From contig CAVPYB010000003.1 in NCBI GenBank assembly GCA_963709875.1, positions 372,001 to 436,000 on the forward strand: 64,000 nt of DNA, given 5' to 3'. The DNA is from JAQBDA01 sp963709875. GTDB lineage: Bacteria; Chloroflexota; Anaerolineae; Anaerolineales; UBA4823. The position numbers were made by a program, and so were the translations under genes. The notes below the pieces were generated by a model. That model had not been told where the DNA came from, made no database searches, and saw only the letters and a list, made by a program, of their open reading frames with translations. Positions 10,128 to 20,077 of the stretch are shown here, in pieces (position 1 is the stretch's first letter; every line of letters starts with the position of its first letter).

Positions 10128-10898
10128 ATGGATTCCGGCTTGAACCATACGATCAATATTCTTGGAGTTCCCGTCGGAACCCAGACATCAGGTATGTTAA
10201 TCCAGTTCATCGCTGATTGTATAGATCATGGCGATCGCAGCATAATCGCTTATATCAATATCCACGCCATCAACCAGGCAATAAAATATCCCTGGTACAG
10301 GGAATTTCTCAATAAAGCGTCTCGAACATACTGTGATGGGTATGGGGTAAAGCTGGGTGCTTCCATCCTTGGTCACCACATTCCAGAACGATACACGGCT
10401 CCCGATTGGCTTCCAGATCTGGCGTCAACTTGTGCTCACAAAGGTTATACGATGTATTTTTTGGGTGCAGAACCGGGAGTAGCTGAGCGGGCAGCACAAA
10501 GCTTATCCAGGTTAGAACCAGGTTTACAGGTTATCGATACCCATCACGGTTACTTTGATACTGCATACAATTGTCCTGAAAATACCGCAGTTATCCAATT
10601 ATTGAATGATCGGGAGATCGATATCCTTGTCCTGGGTTTGGGCACCCCGCTGCAGGAAAAGTGGCTGCTGGAGAACTGGGACCGGCTTAGCTGCAGGGTA
10701 GCGCTGCCGGTTGGTGCTGCCTTTGACTATCTAGCTGGGACTGCCTGGCGTGCGCCTCGCTGGATGACCGATCACGGCTTCGAATGGCTGGGCAGGCTGC
10801 TGGTAAATCCCCTCCGATTTTGGAGGCGCTATCTCCTGGGCATCCCCAAATTTTTTTACCACTTATTCAGGCAGAGGTCTGGTTACTACACAGAGTAA
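10128..10898 (+). CDS. WecG/TagA/CpsF family glycosyltransferase (GT26)
   Basis: 256 residues, the normal length for this family. Visible landmarks: ILGVPVGTQT at the start, YINIHAINQA, the substrate loop CDGYGVKLGASILG, YFLGAEPGVAE, GLGTPLQEKWL and VGAAFDYLAG, and the terminal H-G-FEWLGRLL-x-P-R-FWRRYL signature. Enzymes of this family transfer ManNAc-type sugars to undecaprenyl-PP-linked GlcNAc. It is the second GT26 domain of the cluster; the first is fused to a methyltransferase at 2503-3993, so the two probably act on different acceptors. A palindromic element follows directly after the stop. Confidence 0.9.
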   Translation: MDSGLNHTINILGVPVGTQTSGMLIQFIADCIDHGDRSIIAYINIHAINQAIKYPWYREFLNKASRTYCDGYGVKLGASILGHHIPERYTAPDWLPDLASTCAHKGYTMYFLGAEPGVAERAAQSLSRLEPGLQVIDTHHGYFDTAYNCPENTAVIQLLNDREIDILVLGLGTPLQEKWLLENWDRLSCRVALPVGAAFDYLAGTAWRAPRWMTDHGFEWLGRLLVNPLRFWRRYLLGIPKFFYHLFRQRSGYYTE

Positions 10899-10903
10899 TT
10901 GCG

Positions 10904-10989
10904 CTATTGACGTTCAGATAAATTGGGCAAGTCTCAGAGCTATCAAAATGCGGTATACGAGCTTAACCAATTATCGTAAACGTCAATAG
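10904..10989. repeat. Long imperfect palindrome (hairpin-forming element)
   Basis: CTATTGACGTT (10904-10914) and AACGTCAATAG (10979-10989) are a perfect 11-bp inverted repeat. Inside, GATAAATTGG and CCAATTATCG also pair, so the whole 86 nt can fold into one long imperfect hairpin. There is no T-run directly after it, so it is not a standard terminator. It lies just behind the last gene of the polysaccharide cluster and could be a MITE-like or REP-like element. Confidence 0.55.
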
Positions 10990-11023
10990 TTGGCGATAAG
11001 TATTTTTCACTACGATGAGGAGC

Positions 11024-11052
11024 GAAAAAACAAAAACCCCCGATTGGGGGTT
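11024..11052 (-). terminator. Rho-independent terminator after tRNA-Met
   Basis: On the minus strand, AACCCCC and GGGGGTT (11046-11052 / 11035-11041) form a 7-bp stem with a 4-nt loop, followed by a T-rich tract (complement of 11024-11034). It sits 5 nt after the 3' end of the tRNA gene. Confidence 0.85.
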
Positions 11053-11057
11053 AAGAG

Positions 11058-11129
11058 TGGCGAGGGTGGGATTTGAACCCACGACCAAGGGCTTATGAGT
11101 CCCCTGCTCTACCACTGAGCTACCTCGCC
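11058..11129 (-). tRNA. tRNA-Met (anticodon CAT)
   Basis: 72 nt on the minus strand fold as a cloverleaf: acceptor GGCGAGG/CCTCGCC, D-stem GCTC/GAGC, loop CTCATAA with anticodon CAT, T-arm GTGGG-TTCAAAT-CCCAC, discriminator A. CCA is not encoded. The anticodon stem contains an A31-G39 mismatch and a G27-U43 wobble, unlike the usual A-U pairs at these places. Elongator Met is the most likely identity; a CAT anticodon modified to read Ile (AUA) cannot be excluded without tRNA-specific models. Confidence 0.9.
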
Positions 11130-11172
11130 GAAGTTGAATGCTCCCTCTTGAAGCGGCAAAATCTTACTATGC

Positions 11173-13997
11173 TCATACGATTTTGTCAACCAGCGTGCTG
11201 CCGAATTGGCATAATGCCCGGTAATAGGGTTCGATGCTGGGGATGAAATGCTTTTCATCCTTGGCGTGTGGACCCAGTCCGCTCTGTCCCCACACAACAC
11301 CTTGACCGTTTGGTGCAAATCGCGAACTGGTGCCAGGCAGCTTGCGCCCCAAGTCAGGCTCATTCCCAGAGGCTATGCGCAGCGAATTCGATCAAAGCGA
11401 TAAGGTAGGGGTTGTCCTTCCGGCAGGCGATCCCATTCTCCATTGCTAAAATGTTCATCTCCAGCTCATTCGACTGGCAATATTGGTTGATCTCACCATG
11501 CAGCGCCGCCAGATCATCCTGAGGTATCGGGCGTACTTCCACCCCCAGGATGCCTTGATCAGCGCTTATATTATATATTCCTTCAGTGCCCACCTGGATG
11601 AACGGGAACTTCACCTGGGATATCCAGCCGTCTGAACTGACAAGTTTGAGATGCTTGCTCAGAATTCTTTCCATATCCGACTTAACCAAAAGCATCCGCT
11701 CGGTTAAATCGCGTTCTGGCTTCGCGACGCCAGTATGATCCCGCCTGCCCTCTCCCGAGAATGGTAAACCGCATCAGACCCCGGTTCTCTATGCACACCT
11801 CTCCCCATAGGTCTGTGCCAGATTCTCCGGTTCGCTCTCCTGCGATGAACAATTCCGGTTGGTAGTTATCTTCTTCAGCCAGTATACGCAGCACGTGCGG
11901 CGTACCCATCGCCTCGGTTTCACCGTTCTCCTCGTTTCCTACCAGCAGCAGGTTGACCGGTGGGAAGGGCGGGCCGGCTATCAGCATATCCTTCATCCAG
12001 ACCAGGAACGTTGCCACAACGGTCTTCATATCTGCGGCTCCGCGCCCCCACAGATAGTCTCCATCGATACGGGGGTCGAATTGACTCTCATCTGGGTCTG
12101 GCTCGACGACATCGAAATGACCTGCCAGCATTACTGGTGCATGCATCTGACCTGGAAATCCGATCAGCAAGGCAGGATATTTATCCTGATAATAGTAGCG
12201 AACACCCAATCCACGATATTTCACGTAGTCATAGACCAAAGTCGCGGCTCGTTTCACCTCATCAAGTCGTTCATTGGGACAGGCAGTCACGGATGGAATT
12301 CGGATCAGTTCCTGAGCTAATGGGAGAATCTCTGAGGTTTTGTCAGGGAAATTTATCTCAATGAAATCATCCATACGCCGGTGAAAGCGGATTGGAGCTA
12401 GTGGATCTGCATGAACATCATCCCTGGCACGCTGAAGGAATTCGCTGAACTTAGTCGACTCCTCATAGAGCTTCCGGTACTCCACTGCTATGTTCTCAAT
12501 ATCCTGAATAACCTGCTGCTTGCGTTCCTGTGCCAGCATACGCAGCAAATCTGTAGGGACAATATCATCCCCACCGATCTGGCTCTTTAATCGATCCCGG
12601 AATTGTTCAGCAGTGTTTGGCATCCCTTCGGACATCGAGACAAGTGGAGTGAGGTCTTGCCACAGGTTCAATACTTCTGCCAGCGGGCGTAGTTCCTCCA
12701 ATGTCCAGCTCAAAAACTCACGCATGGCAACCGGCTTACCGGTGAATGGGTTCTCGATCTCCGCGTGGAGACCGTGACGGGCAGCAATCTCTTCATTGCG
12801 GCGTGCCAGCTCGATATCCTCCTTTTCGTACCTGAAGGCGCGCCCGAATTGAGCGTCAGCATAAAACCGGATGAGCAGTAGGTGTTTAAGCGTCAAATTG
12901 GCGATATCGATATCCATCGGATGACCGCCATCATCCGTCCGCACTTCAACACGTGACATTGGCAGGTTAATTCGGGCACGTAGGTTTTGTTTCTCTATCT
13001 GCTCAGCCATCTCCTCCAGGCTCGGCGCGGCATCCAAGACATATAAACCCCGCGAGTAAATATCATCCAATTGTTCACTGGTAACAGCAATCAATCGCTC
13101 AACCGGTTCCGCAAACGACCTCGCCCGGATTGGCGTCCAGTTATTATTCCCAAAGCGGACTCCGCTTCTGACGAGCTCATAGGATAGATGAATGTAGTCA
13201 TCATAAGAGCGATAAAGCATCGGTAAATCGATACCGCCCGGATTGGGGAATGTCAGATTGCGGATAGAATCGACCTCTGTGAGGATGACAACCGGCTGGT
13301 TGCCGTGCATATCAGCCTGGAATGGCGTCGAAGCGCTGGTAGCGATAAACAGTGCCGCAAATGCGCGCATCAATCGAGTAGCTGTGATGTATACCTGATT
13401 CTTGTAATCATCGAACTGCGAGTCACCTCGGTTAGTAGCAGGCATGTGCATAAAATCCCACGCCAGTAGCGGCTCTGGCAGAGAAAGATTGGCATGTGTG
13501 CCGGCAGTGGCTAGATCCTCTCCGTACAGGTCGACACATCGCTCCAGATAACGCCGCTTTGCAAGATGCCAAGAATCAGGGATTGCCTGCTTGTTGATCT
13601 CTGTTTTATATAACAGATTTCCGTGCCAGGTATACAGCTCTTTTTTGAACTGGCGACCTGATTTGTTAAGCGCGTTTAGCAATATGCCTTCCATCAACCG
13701 GGCTTCATATACAGCGCCTTTCGGGCTGTAATATGGTCGGGTTGCCCACTCGATCATCCAGTGAAACACTTCAAGCTGGCTGTGATCTACCACCCAATTC
13801 GGTAAAGCTTCGCTTCTCAGATAATCTACGAAAGATTTTTTACCGGGACCGGATCCGACTGTCAATAACGGTCTGAGCTGGTCATCCAGCAAATTCCACT
13901 CCAGCTCCATACCACAGACACCGTTTTCCGGCTTATCCCGCAATGCGGTATCGAGAGCAAGTTTATATTTTTCTGCGAATAGGATAGGGTCAAACAT
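11173..13997 (-). CDS. Fusion: glutamate-cysteine-ligase-like (GCS2) domain + M20 metallopeptidase, frame-disrupted
   Basis: The long frame (11682-13997) starts with a GCS2-type carboxylate-amine ligase domain (residues ~1-480): GMELEWNLLD with the metal-binding E-x-E, ATAGTHANLSLP, and RVEVRTDDGGHPMDID. From residue ~575 an M20 domain follows: LAGHFDVVEPD, WGRGAADMK (metal ligands H and D) and NEENGE (catalytic and ligand glutamates). That frame ends at 11682, but the M20 domain continues in a second frame (11360-~11745: HTGVAKPERD, then EVRPIPQDD) and a third (11173-~11363: GQSGLGPHAKDEKH), giving roughly 940 residues. Two single-base changes, near 11740 and 11362, explain this. A ligase joined to an amidohydrolase suggests making and trimming a gamma-glutamyl or similar amide; the substrate is unknown. 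It lies 6 nt after the aminotransferase gene. Confidence 0.75.
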
Positions 13998-14003
13998 AAT
14001 GTC

Positions 14004-15311
14004 TCATTCCAGGGTGGAAAGACCCTCAACCAATCTCTCTAATGCACCCCTGGTTTTCTCCGGAGGGGTCGCATATGAGAATCTAATCCATTCACCGCCG
14101 TACTGTGAGAAAAACGCTCCAGGAACAACAGCTAGACCGTGCTCTTCGGCCATATATTGACCCATGGGTTCGCTATCATCCCAGCCACGTGAGTGGAGCC
14201 ATTTCCCGATATTTATGAATGCATAATATCCTTTTCCAAGAATATATTTGAACTCATTCTGATCCAAGAAGCGTTTCAGTACAATTCGGCTTTCATTCGT
14301 GGGGTATACGATCGATCGACTGGCGTTCTTGTATCCCATCTCGTAGGCTGCCATGGCTACGGCAAGCGAATAATACGGCGGAATAACTGTGTGAGATGCA
14401 CGGGCAACAATGAATTTGATTACCTCTTCAGATGCAATCAGGTGACAGTTACGGATGTTGGATGCACCCAGGCTTTTGGTGATCCCATCCAGAAACATCA
14501 GTCTCTTACGTTCCTCTGGCTCAAAGAGACTAACAAAGTAATTCAAATCCATCGGCTCTCCATCCGTAATATAGTGATACATCCAGTCGAAGAGCACAAA
14601 TGCAGCGCCGGATTCGAGGGCAGTCTTCGCCAATCTTGCTTGTCGTTCAGCTGATATCGTCAGACCAGTAGGATTATCTGGGGATGTAATCACCAATCCT
14701 GCGATTTTTCTCCCGCTCCTGGCTGCATACTCAATGCAGGCACGCAATCCATCTTCGCTATACGCCCACCCCTTATCTGCTTCACCTGGGGCATAGAGCA
14801 CATTTGCACCTATACCATATGGACCCCAGTTGTAGGATATCCAGGGAACACGCGAGACCACGATGGCATCTCCCTGCCTGCCGTGACCAAGAGCCAACAT
14901 CGCCTGATAAGCCTTCATCAATGCGTCTCTCCCGCCAACGGCTGCCAGTACGTTCATCGGCGAATATCCAGTGTCTGGGTCGATTTTCCAGTATTGTTCG
15001 ATCACCGACCGGCGGTAATCGTCGCTGCCAAATGGCATGTCATAAGCAGTTCCGTGCGCGATCTGCAATTCTGCAGCCCGTTCGAGGATATCGCCCGGCA
15101 CGCCTGGTAGACTTGCTCCTCCATCTCCTTGCGAAGCATCATAGAGCGGGCTGTGCGGATTATTTTGGGCATATACTCTCAATGATTTATTGATCAGGAA
15201 CATCCGTGACGGTGGAATTGGGGACATTCGAGACAGGTGTTCGCTGACAGGAACCAGGGTGTTCTCTGCCACGGCATAAACAGGCTGGTCTTGTGATGTG
15301 AGATCAGACAT
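14004..15311 (-). CDS. PLP-dependent aminotransferase, class I/II
   Basis: 435 residues of fold-type I. Visible: AVGGRDALMKAY (cofactor phosphate region), SPDNPTGLTIS with the substrate-binding Asn, FVLFDWMYHY (Asp to pyridine nitrogen, Tyr to O3'), and DGITKSLGAS with the PLP-binding lysine. The C-terminal part has WIRFSYATPP, matching the carboxylate-binding Arg of class I/II enzymes. It is encoded immediately before the GCS2-M20 fusion on the same strand (6-nt gap), so they are probably one transcript and may act on the same amino acid derivative. Substrate not predictable. Confidence 0.85.
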   Translation of the reverse strand: MSDLTSQDQPVYAVAENTLVPVSEHLSRMSPIPPSRMFLINKSLRVYAQNNPHSPLYDASQGDGGASLPGVPGDILERAAELQIAHGTAYDMPFGSDDYRRSVIEQYWKIDPDTGYSPMNVLAAVGGRDALMKAYQAMLALGHGRQGDAIVVSRVPWISYNWGPYGIGANVLYAPGEADKGWAYSEDGLRACIEYAARSGRKIAGLVITSPDNPTGLTISAERQARLAKTALESGAAFVLFDWMYHYITDGEPMDLNYFVSLFEPEERKRLMFLDGITKSLGASNIRNCHLIASEEVIKFIVARASHTVIPPYYSLAVAMAAYEMGYKNASRSIVYPTNESRIVLKRFLDQNEFKYILGKGYYAFINIGKWLHSRGWDDSEPMGQYMAEEHGLAVVPGAFFSQYGGEWIRFSYATPPEKTRGALERLVEGLSTLE

Positions 15312-15422
15312 GGGATTCTCCTATTTCATATGAAACACGCCCCAAGATCGGGGCGCATAATTTACGAAAATCTGCACTTAACTCTCAAACCCGAATGAGC
15401 GGGTAAATACTCTCCCGAATAA

Positions 15423-16404
15423 TCACATTGATCTCCGGACAATATAATTCGTCAGATCTTCCAGAGCCAATCTTTCTTCCGATTCCGGGAATTTTTGAAG
15501 AATTTCTAATCCGCAATCAATATAATTACGGGCTTCCTGGAGAGCTTGTTCAATTGCCGTGCTGCTGCGGATCGAACTCGATGATTTGCTCCATCCGGTC
15601 ATCTGAGGAACGGTTATCCGAGCTCAGCCATTCCAGATCGGCGGAGCGAGGCTGTTCCTCAAAGTAATACAACGCCGGAAGTGTGATCAACCCCTGTCTT
15701 AGATCACTGCCAACGGGCTTCCCCACTGTCGCCTGCTCACCGGTAAAATCCAAAACATCATCCACGATCTGGAATGCCATCCCGATGTCATAACCAAATG
15801 TACGTAAATCTTCCACTGTATCGTTATCTACAGGACTCAGCAGCGCCGCTGCTGCAGTTGCAAGCTCAAACATCGATGCAGTCTTAGCGTGAATACTCAG
15901 TAAGTAATCTTCCTTACTAACCAATCCTCGGCTTGAAAATAGCTGGGTGAGCTCCCCATTCACGATTGTTGCCAGCGTCTCAGCGAAAAGGTGCATGACA
16001 GGTATCGAATCAGTCTCCGCAGCGAGTTTGGCAGCCCTGGCGAATATGAAATCGCCTGTTAGTACGGTGGCAGCTGGCATCCACTGAGCGTTTAGAGTAG
16101 TGATCCCTCGCCGCAGGATCGCGCCGTCTATCAAATCATCATGGACCAGCGTTGCGGTGTGCAGCAGCTCAATTGCAGCACCGAGGATGACCAATTTATC
16201 CACACTCCCACCCAACATGCTCCCTGTCAGCAGGGCCACCGCCGGACGGATGCGTTTGCCTCCGGATGAAAGCAAGTGTTCGATAGCCGCGCCGAGATCC
16301 GGATGGTGCCGGTCTGCTTGTGCCAGCATAGTCTTGTCGACCTGAATTAAACTCTCTTGGATAGGAGATTGAAAGTTTACCTGTATCAATGTACTTCTCA
16401 CCAT
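15423..16404 (-). CDS. Polyprenyl synthetase (trans-isoprenyl diphosphate synthase), frame-disrupted at the C-terminus
   Basis: Both aspartate-rich metal motifs are present, LVHDDLIDGA (first) and QIVDDVLDFTG (second), along with GGKRIRPAV at the start; together they bind the allylic diphosphate through magnesium. The family elongates isoprenyl chains for quinones or undecaprenyl lipid carriers. The long frame ends at 15550, but the usual final helix (AIEQALQEARNYI ... LEDLTNYIVRR) continues in another frame to a stop at 15423, so one base is in excess or missing near 15575. The full product would be about 326 residues, the family's normal length. The start overlaps the end of the TatD gene by 7 nt. 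Confidence 0.85.
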
Positions 16405-17195
16405 TTCAACACATTATTTGCGTTATTGGTTGTCACCTGTACGATCGTTTCGAGCGATGACTCTCGAAGCTCTGCTAATTTTTCCGCTACAAACCTCACA
16501 TAGGACGGCTCGTTGCGTGAGCCTCTCTTGGGCATGGGAGCAAGAAATGGAGCATCGGTTTCGATGAGTATCTTTTCAACCGGGATCGATGCAGCTACTT
16601 CCCGAAGCTCGTCTGCATTCTTGAAAGTCAGTGGACCGGTAAACCCGATATCAAATCCATAGGCGATTGCCTTCCTGGCTGAAGCGATGTCACTTGAATA
16701 TGAATGGAGCACGCCTGGAGACTGCGCCAGGGTGGCGTTTGACCTTTTTAGATCAAATGTCCAATCCTCCAGTATGGCGAGGATGTCCTCTGTTGCCTCT
16801 CGGTTATGGATGACGACAGGAAGGGATTTGTCTGCCGCGATCGACAACTGCTCGATAAATATCTTCTTTTGCAGCTCACGAGGCGCTCGATCCCTGTAAT
16901 AGTCCAGGCCGATCTCACCAACAGCAACCACCTTTGGGTGTTCGGTAAGCTCCTCCAACTCGTGTGCGGAATCAGTACTCCAACTCAGAGCGTCGTTCGG
17001 GTGGACGCCTATCGCAGCATAGACAATGACATGATTATCCGCAAGGGATACTGCCGCTCTGCTCGACGGGATATCGATACCAGGATTTAATATCCGAACA
17101 ACACCGGCACTTTCTGCACGTTCCAGGACCGCTTCCCGGTCATCATCGAATGAGTTAAAGTCCAAATGGCAGTGTGTGTCGACAAGACCTGTCAC
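16398..17195 (-). CDS. TatD family metal-dependent hydrolase/DNase
   Basis: 265 residues, the usual length. The metal site residues of the amidohydrolase-like TIM barrel are visible: DTHCHLDF (first two His), GEIGLDYY (Glu), PVVIHNRE (His), LHSYSS (His, family usually H-C-F-x-G) and ETDAPFLAP (final Asp). Members are 3'-5' DNases or act in DNA repair. It sits between the phosphohexomutase (4-nt gap) and the polyprenyl synthetase, all on the minus strand and evidently one transcription unit. Confidence 0.9.
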   Translation of the reverse strand: MTGLVDTHCHLDFNSFDDDREAVLERAESAGVVRILNPGIDIPSSRAAVSLADNHVIVYAAIGVHPNDALSWSTDSAHELEELTEHPKVVAVGEIGLDYYRDRAPRELQKKIFIEQLSIAADKSLPVVIHNREATEDILAILEDWTFDLKRSNATLAQSPGVLHSYSSDIASARKAIAYGFDIGFTGPLTFKNADELREVAASIPVEKILIETDAPFLAPMPKRGSRNEPSYVRFVAEKLAELRESSLETIVQVTTNNANNVLKW

Positions 17196-17198
17196 GAA

Positions 17199-18618
17199 TC
17201 ACAAACCTGCCACCTTCAAACCATCTTGCAGGATCGCCTGCACCCTGTCTTTATATGTGGTTTCGGTGTAGACACGGATAATCGGTTCTGTGCCAGAAAA
17301 GCGTATCAATAACCAACCACCGTCTTCGAGCGAATATTTATATCCATCTGTGGCATCCAGATTTGTAACGCCCAGTCCACCGATGGTTACCGGATTTGCG
17401 CTGAGGATTGTTGCTTCTCTTTCGGCCCGGTCACCAGTGAATTGTGTATCAATTCGATCGTAGTAATGCGTGCCAACTTTCGAAAATAATATATCAATAA
17501 GCTCAGATGGCTTCTTACCCATCTGTACCATCATATCCAGCATATATAATCCAGCAAGTATACCATCTCGTTCCGGAACATGACCATGAAATGCATAACC
17601 ACCGGATTCTTCTCCACCGATCATGGCATGGGTTTCCAACATCTTAGGGGCAACATATTTGAACCCAACCCCTGTCTCGTGTACCGGTACATCATACAAT
17701 TTGCCAAGTTTGTTCAACATTGTTGTCGTCGAGAGGGTCTTGACGATAGGACCGCGCATCCCTCTCACTTCAAGGAGATAATACGCAAGCAAGCCAAAAA
17801 CGCGTAGCTGGTCGATGAACATCCCCTTCTCATCACCAACACCCAGACGGTCTGCATCTCCATCTGTGATAATAACAATATCAGCATGTTGCTCCAGGGT
17901 CGCCGAAAGCCCCGCATCGACATTTGGCGGAATTGGTTCAGGACGGCTCATCTCTGGAAACAACGGATTGCGTAGGTTGTGGATTTCCTGAACTTTCGTC
18001 CGCCCGCCACCGAGCAGGTTTGGGAACCAGCCAGCGCCATTTCCCCACATTGGATCGATCAATATATTCAGGCCTGCACGTTTGATCGGTTCGAGGTTGA
18101 TCAAAGATTTAAGCTGATCAGTATACGCGGGTGCAGGGTCGAAATATACAACTTGTTTGTTATCGACGGCCTCAGAGATGCTGACCCGCTTGACACTCTC
18201 CTGCGAATTCGGGATCCGCGATTCGATTTTTTTCAGACCATCTGGATCGATCGCACCACCAAATTCATTGCGCACCTTGAAGCCATTATCGAACGCCGGG
18301 TTGTGTGAGGCGGTAATATTTACCGCTCCAACAGCCTGTTTGTTGACGACAGAATAGGAGATCGCTGGTGTAGGGGTTGCCCCCGATGTAAGATAGACCC
18401 TCAGCCCATTTCCTGCAAGTACTTCAGCTACTGTTTCGGCAAAATATTCGGATTGGAAGCGTTTATCATAACCAACAACCACCCACTCTCCACTGCTTCC
18501 CTGGTCGAGCAGGTACTCAGCAAAGCCCTTGAGCACATCGACGAACATTATCAAATGTATAATCTTCTGCAATCCGCCCCCGCCATCCATCCGTACCAAA
18601 CTTTATTTCCCGAGTCAT
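17199..18618 (-). CDS. Phosphoglucomutase/phosphomannomutase family, frame-disrupted near the N-terminus
   Basis: The long frame holds TASHNPAFDNGFK (phosphoserine loop), DGDADRLGVGD (metal loop), GGEESGGYAFHGH (sugar loop) and RFSGTEPIIRVY (phosphate loop), the four signatures of alpha-D-phosphohexomutases. Its apparent N-terminus is not family-like. In another frame, ATG 18618 with ribosome site GGGAG encodes MTREIKFGTDGWRGRIAED, the true family N-terminus, and runs until a stop near 18525. Removing one G from the GGG run at 18526-18528 joins both halves precisely (..CAQGFAEYLL..), for about 473 residues. A homopolymer indel is the likely cause. It interconverts hexose 1- and 6-phosphates and would feed the polysaccharide cluster. 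Confidence 0.85.
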
Positions 18619-18763
18619 CAGAACTCCCTATAAGTGAGAATAATAACAATCGTATTATATCAAGGGATACGTATGTGAGGTAAGTTGGTTTAATATATCT
18701 TCATTAGGGTCGTATTAAATCCTTTTCACGCTTATCTTACGAACTGAGTAACCCCTAAAAGAG

Positions 18764-18792
18764 TTGATTTTTTATCGATAATATCGTATAAA
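18764..18792 (+). promoter_or_regulatory. Sigma-70-type promoter for the ATP-grasp gene
   Basis: TTGATT (18764-18769) and TATAAA (18787-18792) are separated by 17 nt in the 286-nt divergent gap between the phosphohexomutase and the ATP-grasp gene. A leader of about 105 nt would follow, ending in the ribosome site AAGGAAAGA before ATG 18905. Confidence 0.6.
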
Positions 18793-18904
18793 TTGTACTC
18801 ATTCCCAACTCACCATGTCGGTCGGTTAAGAATATTGACCAGCAGGTGATCTCCGGTGGAATTTCAGCCTGCCAATACAAACAATATCGACAAGGAAAGA
18901 CAAG

Positions 18905-20068
18905 ATGAATATCGTGTTCTTATCACCCCATTTCCCCCCTAATTACTATCTGTTCGGTGTCCATCTCCACCAATTAGGCGCTAATGTATTAGGGTTGGCC
19001 GACGAGCCTTACGATAAGCTGCGCGGCGAATTACGGAACGCCCTGACAGAATATTATCACGTTGGAGATATGCATAATTATGATGAGCTGCTCAGGGCAC
19101 TTGGCTACTTCACCCACCGTTATGGCAAGCTGGACCGAATAGATTCCCACAACGAATACTGGCTTGAAACAGAAGCAAAACTGAGAACGGATTTCAATAT
19201 CCCAGGATTGATGATTGGTGACATTGCGAAGATAAAGCGAAAATCGCGCATGAAGCAGACCTTTGTGAAGGCAGGTGTGTCCGCCGCAAGGGGTAAGGTT
19301 GTACGCACATACAGGGATGGCAAACGCTTCACCAAGGATGTTGGATACCCTGTGGTGGCTAAACCCGATATTGGGGTCGGAGCTGCCAAAACTTACAAGA
19401 TCCAGAACGACACTGAGTTAAAGGCTTTCTTCGATCAAAAACCCCCTGTGGACTACATCATGGAAGAGTTCGTCCAGGGGATAATCTGTACCTTTGATGG
19501 TTTGACCGATCGTGATGGCAATCTGGTTTTCTATACCTCTCACCAGTACAGCCAGGGCATCATGGAGACGGTAAATGAAAAGTCAGACATTTACTATTAT
19601 TCTCTGCGTGAGATCCCCGCTGACCTGGAAGAGGCCGGTCGACTGGTATTAAAAGCGTTCGCGGTCCGTGAGCGGTTCTTCCATTTTGAATTCTTCCGTA
19701 CTCCGCAGGATGAGATCGTTGCTCTCGAGGTGAATATCCGCCCTCCCGGTGGGCTGACAACGGATATGTTCAACTATGCTAACGATATCGATGTCTATAA
19801 GGAATGGGCAAATATCATTGTACACAACCGGTTTTCTTCCGGCTACAACCGGAAATACCACTGCTGCTATGTAGGTCGCAAGAATATACGTCAATATCTT
19901 CATTCTCACGAACAGGTAATTGCCAGCCTGGGCGAGAAGCTCATCCATCATGAACGCATCAGCGGGGTATTCAGCGCTGCTCTGGGTGATTACGGCTACC
20001 TGGTTCGTTCACCAGAGATGGAGGATATTTATAATATGGTGGATTATGTACACAAAACGATATCTTAG
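18905..20068 (+). CDS. ATP-grasp domain protein (carboxylate-amine/thiol ligase family)
   Basis: 387 residues. An N-terminal pre-ATP-grasp region (MNIVFLSPHFPP...) is followed by the ATP-grasp fold: GYPVVAKPDIGVGA (phosphate-binding loop lysine), YIMEEFVQG (adenine contact), FHFEFFRT and ALEVNIRPPGG (magnesium-binding Glu and Asn). Such enzymes join a carboxylate to an amine through an acylphosphate. The substrate is not evident. It is 9 nt before an esterase gene on the same strand, and the pair probably forms a two-gene operon driven from 18764-18792. No similarity to a named biosynthetic ligase could be confirmed by eye. Confidence 0.8.
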   Translation: MNIVFLSPHFPPNYYLFGVHLHQLGANVLGLADEPYDKLRGELRNALTEYYHVGDMHNYDELLRALGYFTHRYGKLDRIDSHNEYWLETEAKLRTDFNIPGLMIGDIAKIKRKSRMKQTFVKAGVSAARGKVVRTYRDGKRFTKDVGYPVVAKPDIGVGAAKTYKIQNDTELKAFFDQKPPVDYIMEEFVQGIICTFDGLTDRDGNLVFYTSHQYSQGIMETVNEKSDIYYYSLREIPADLEEAGRLVLKAFAVRERFFHFEFFRTPQDEIVALEVNIRPPGGLTTDMFNYANDIDVYKEWANIIVHNRFSSGYNRKYHCCYVGRKNIRQYLHSHEQVIASLGEKLIHHERISGVFSAALGDYGYLVRSPEMEDIYNMVDYVHKTIS

Positions 20069-20077
20069 GGAGCTCCA

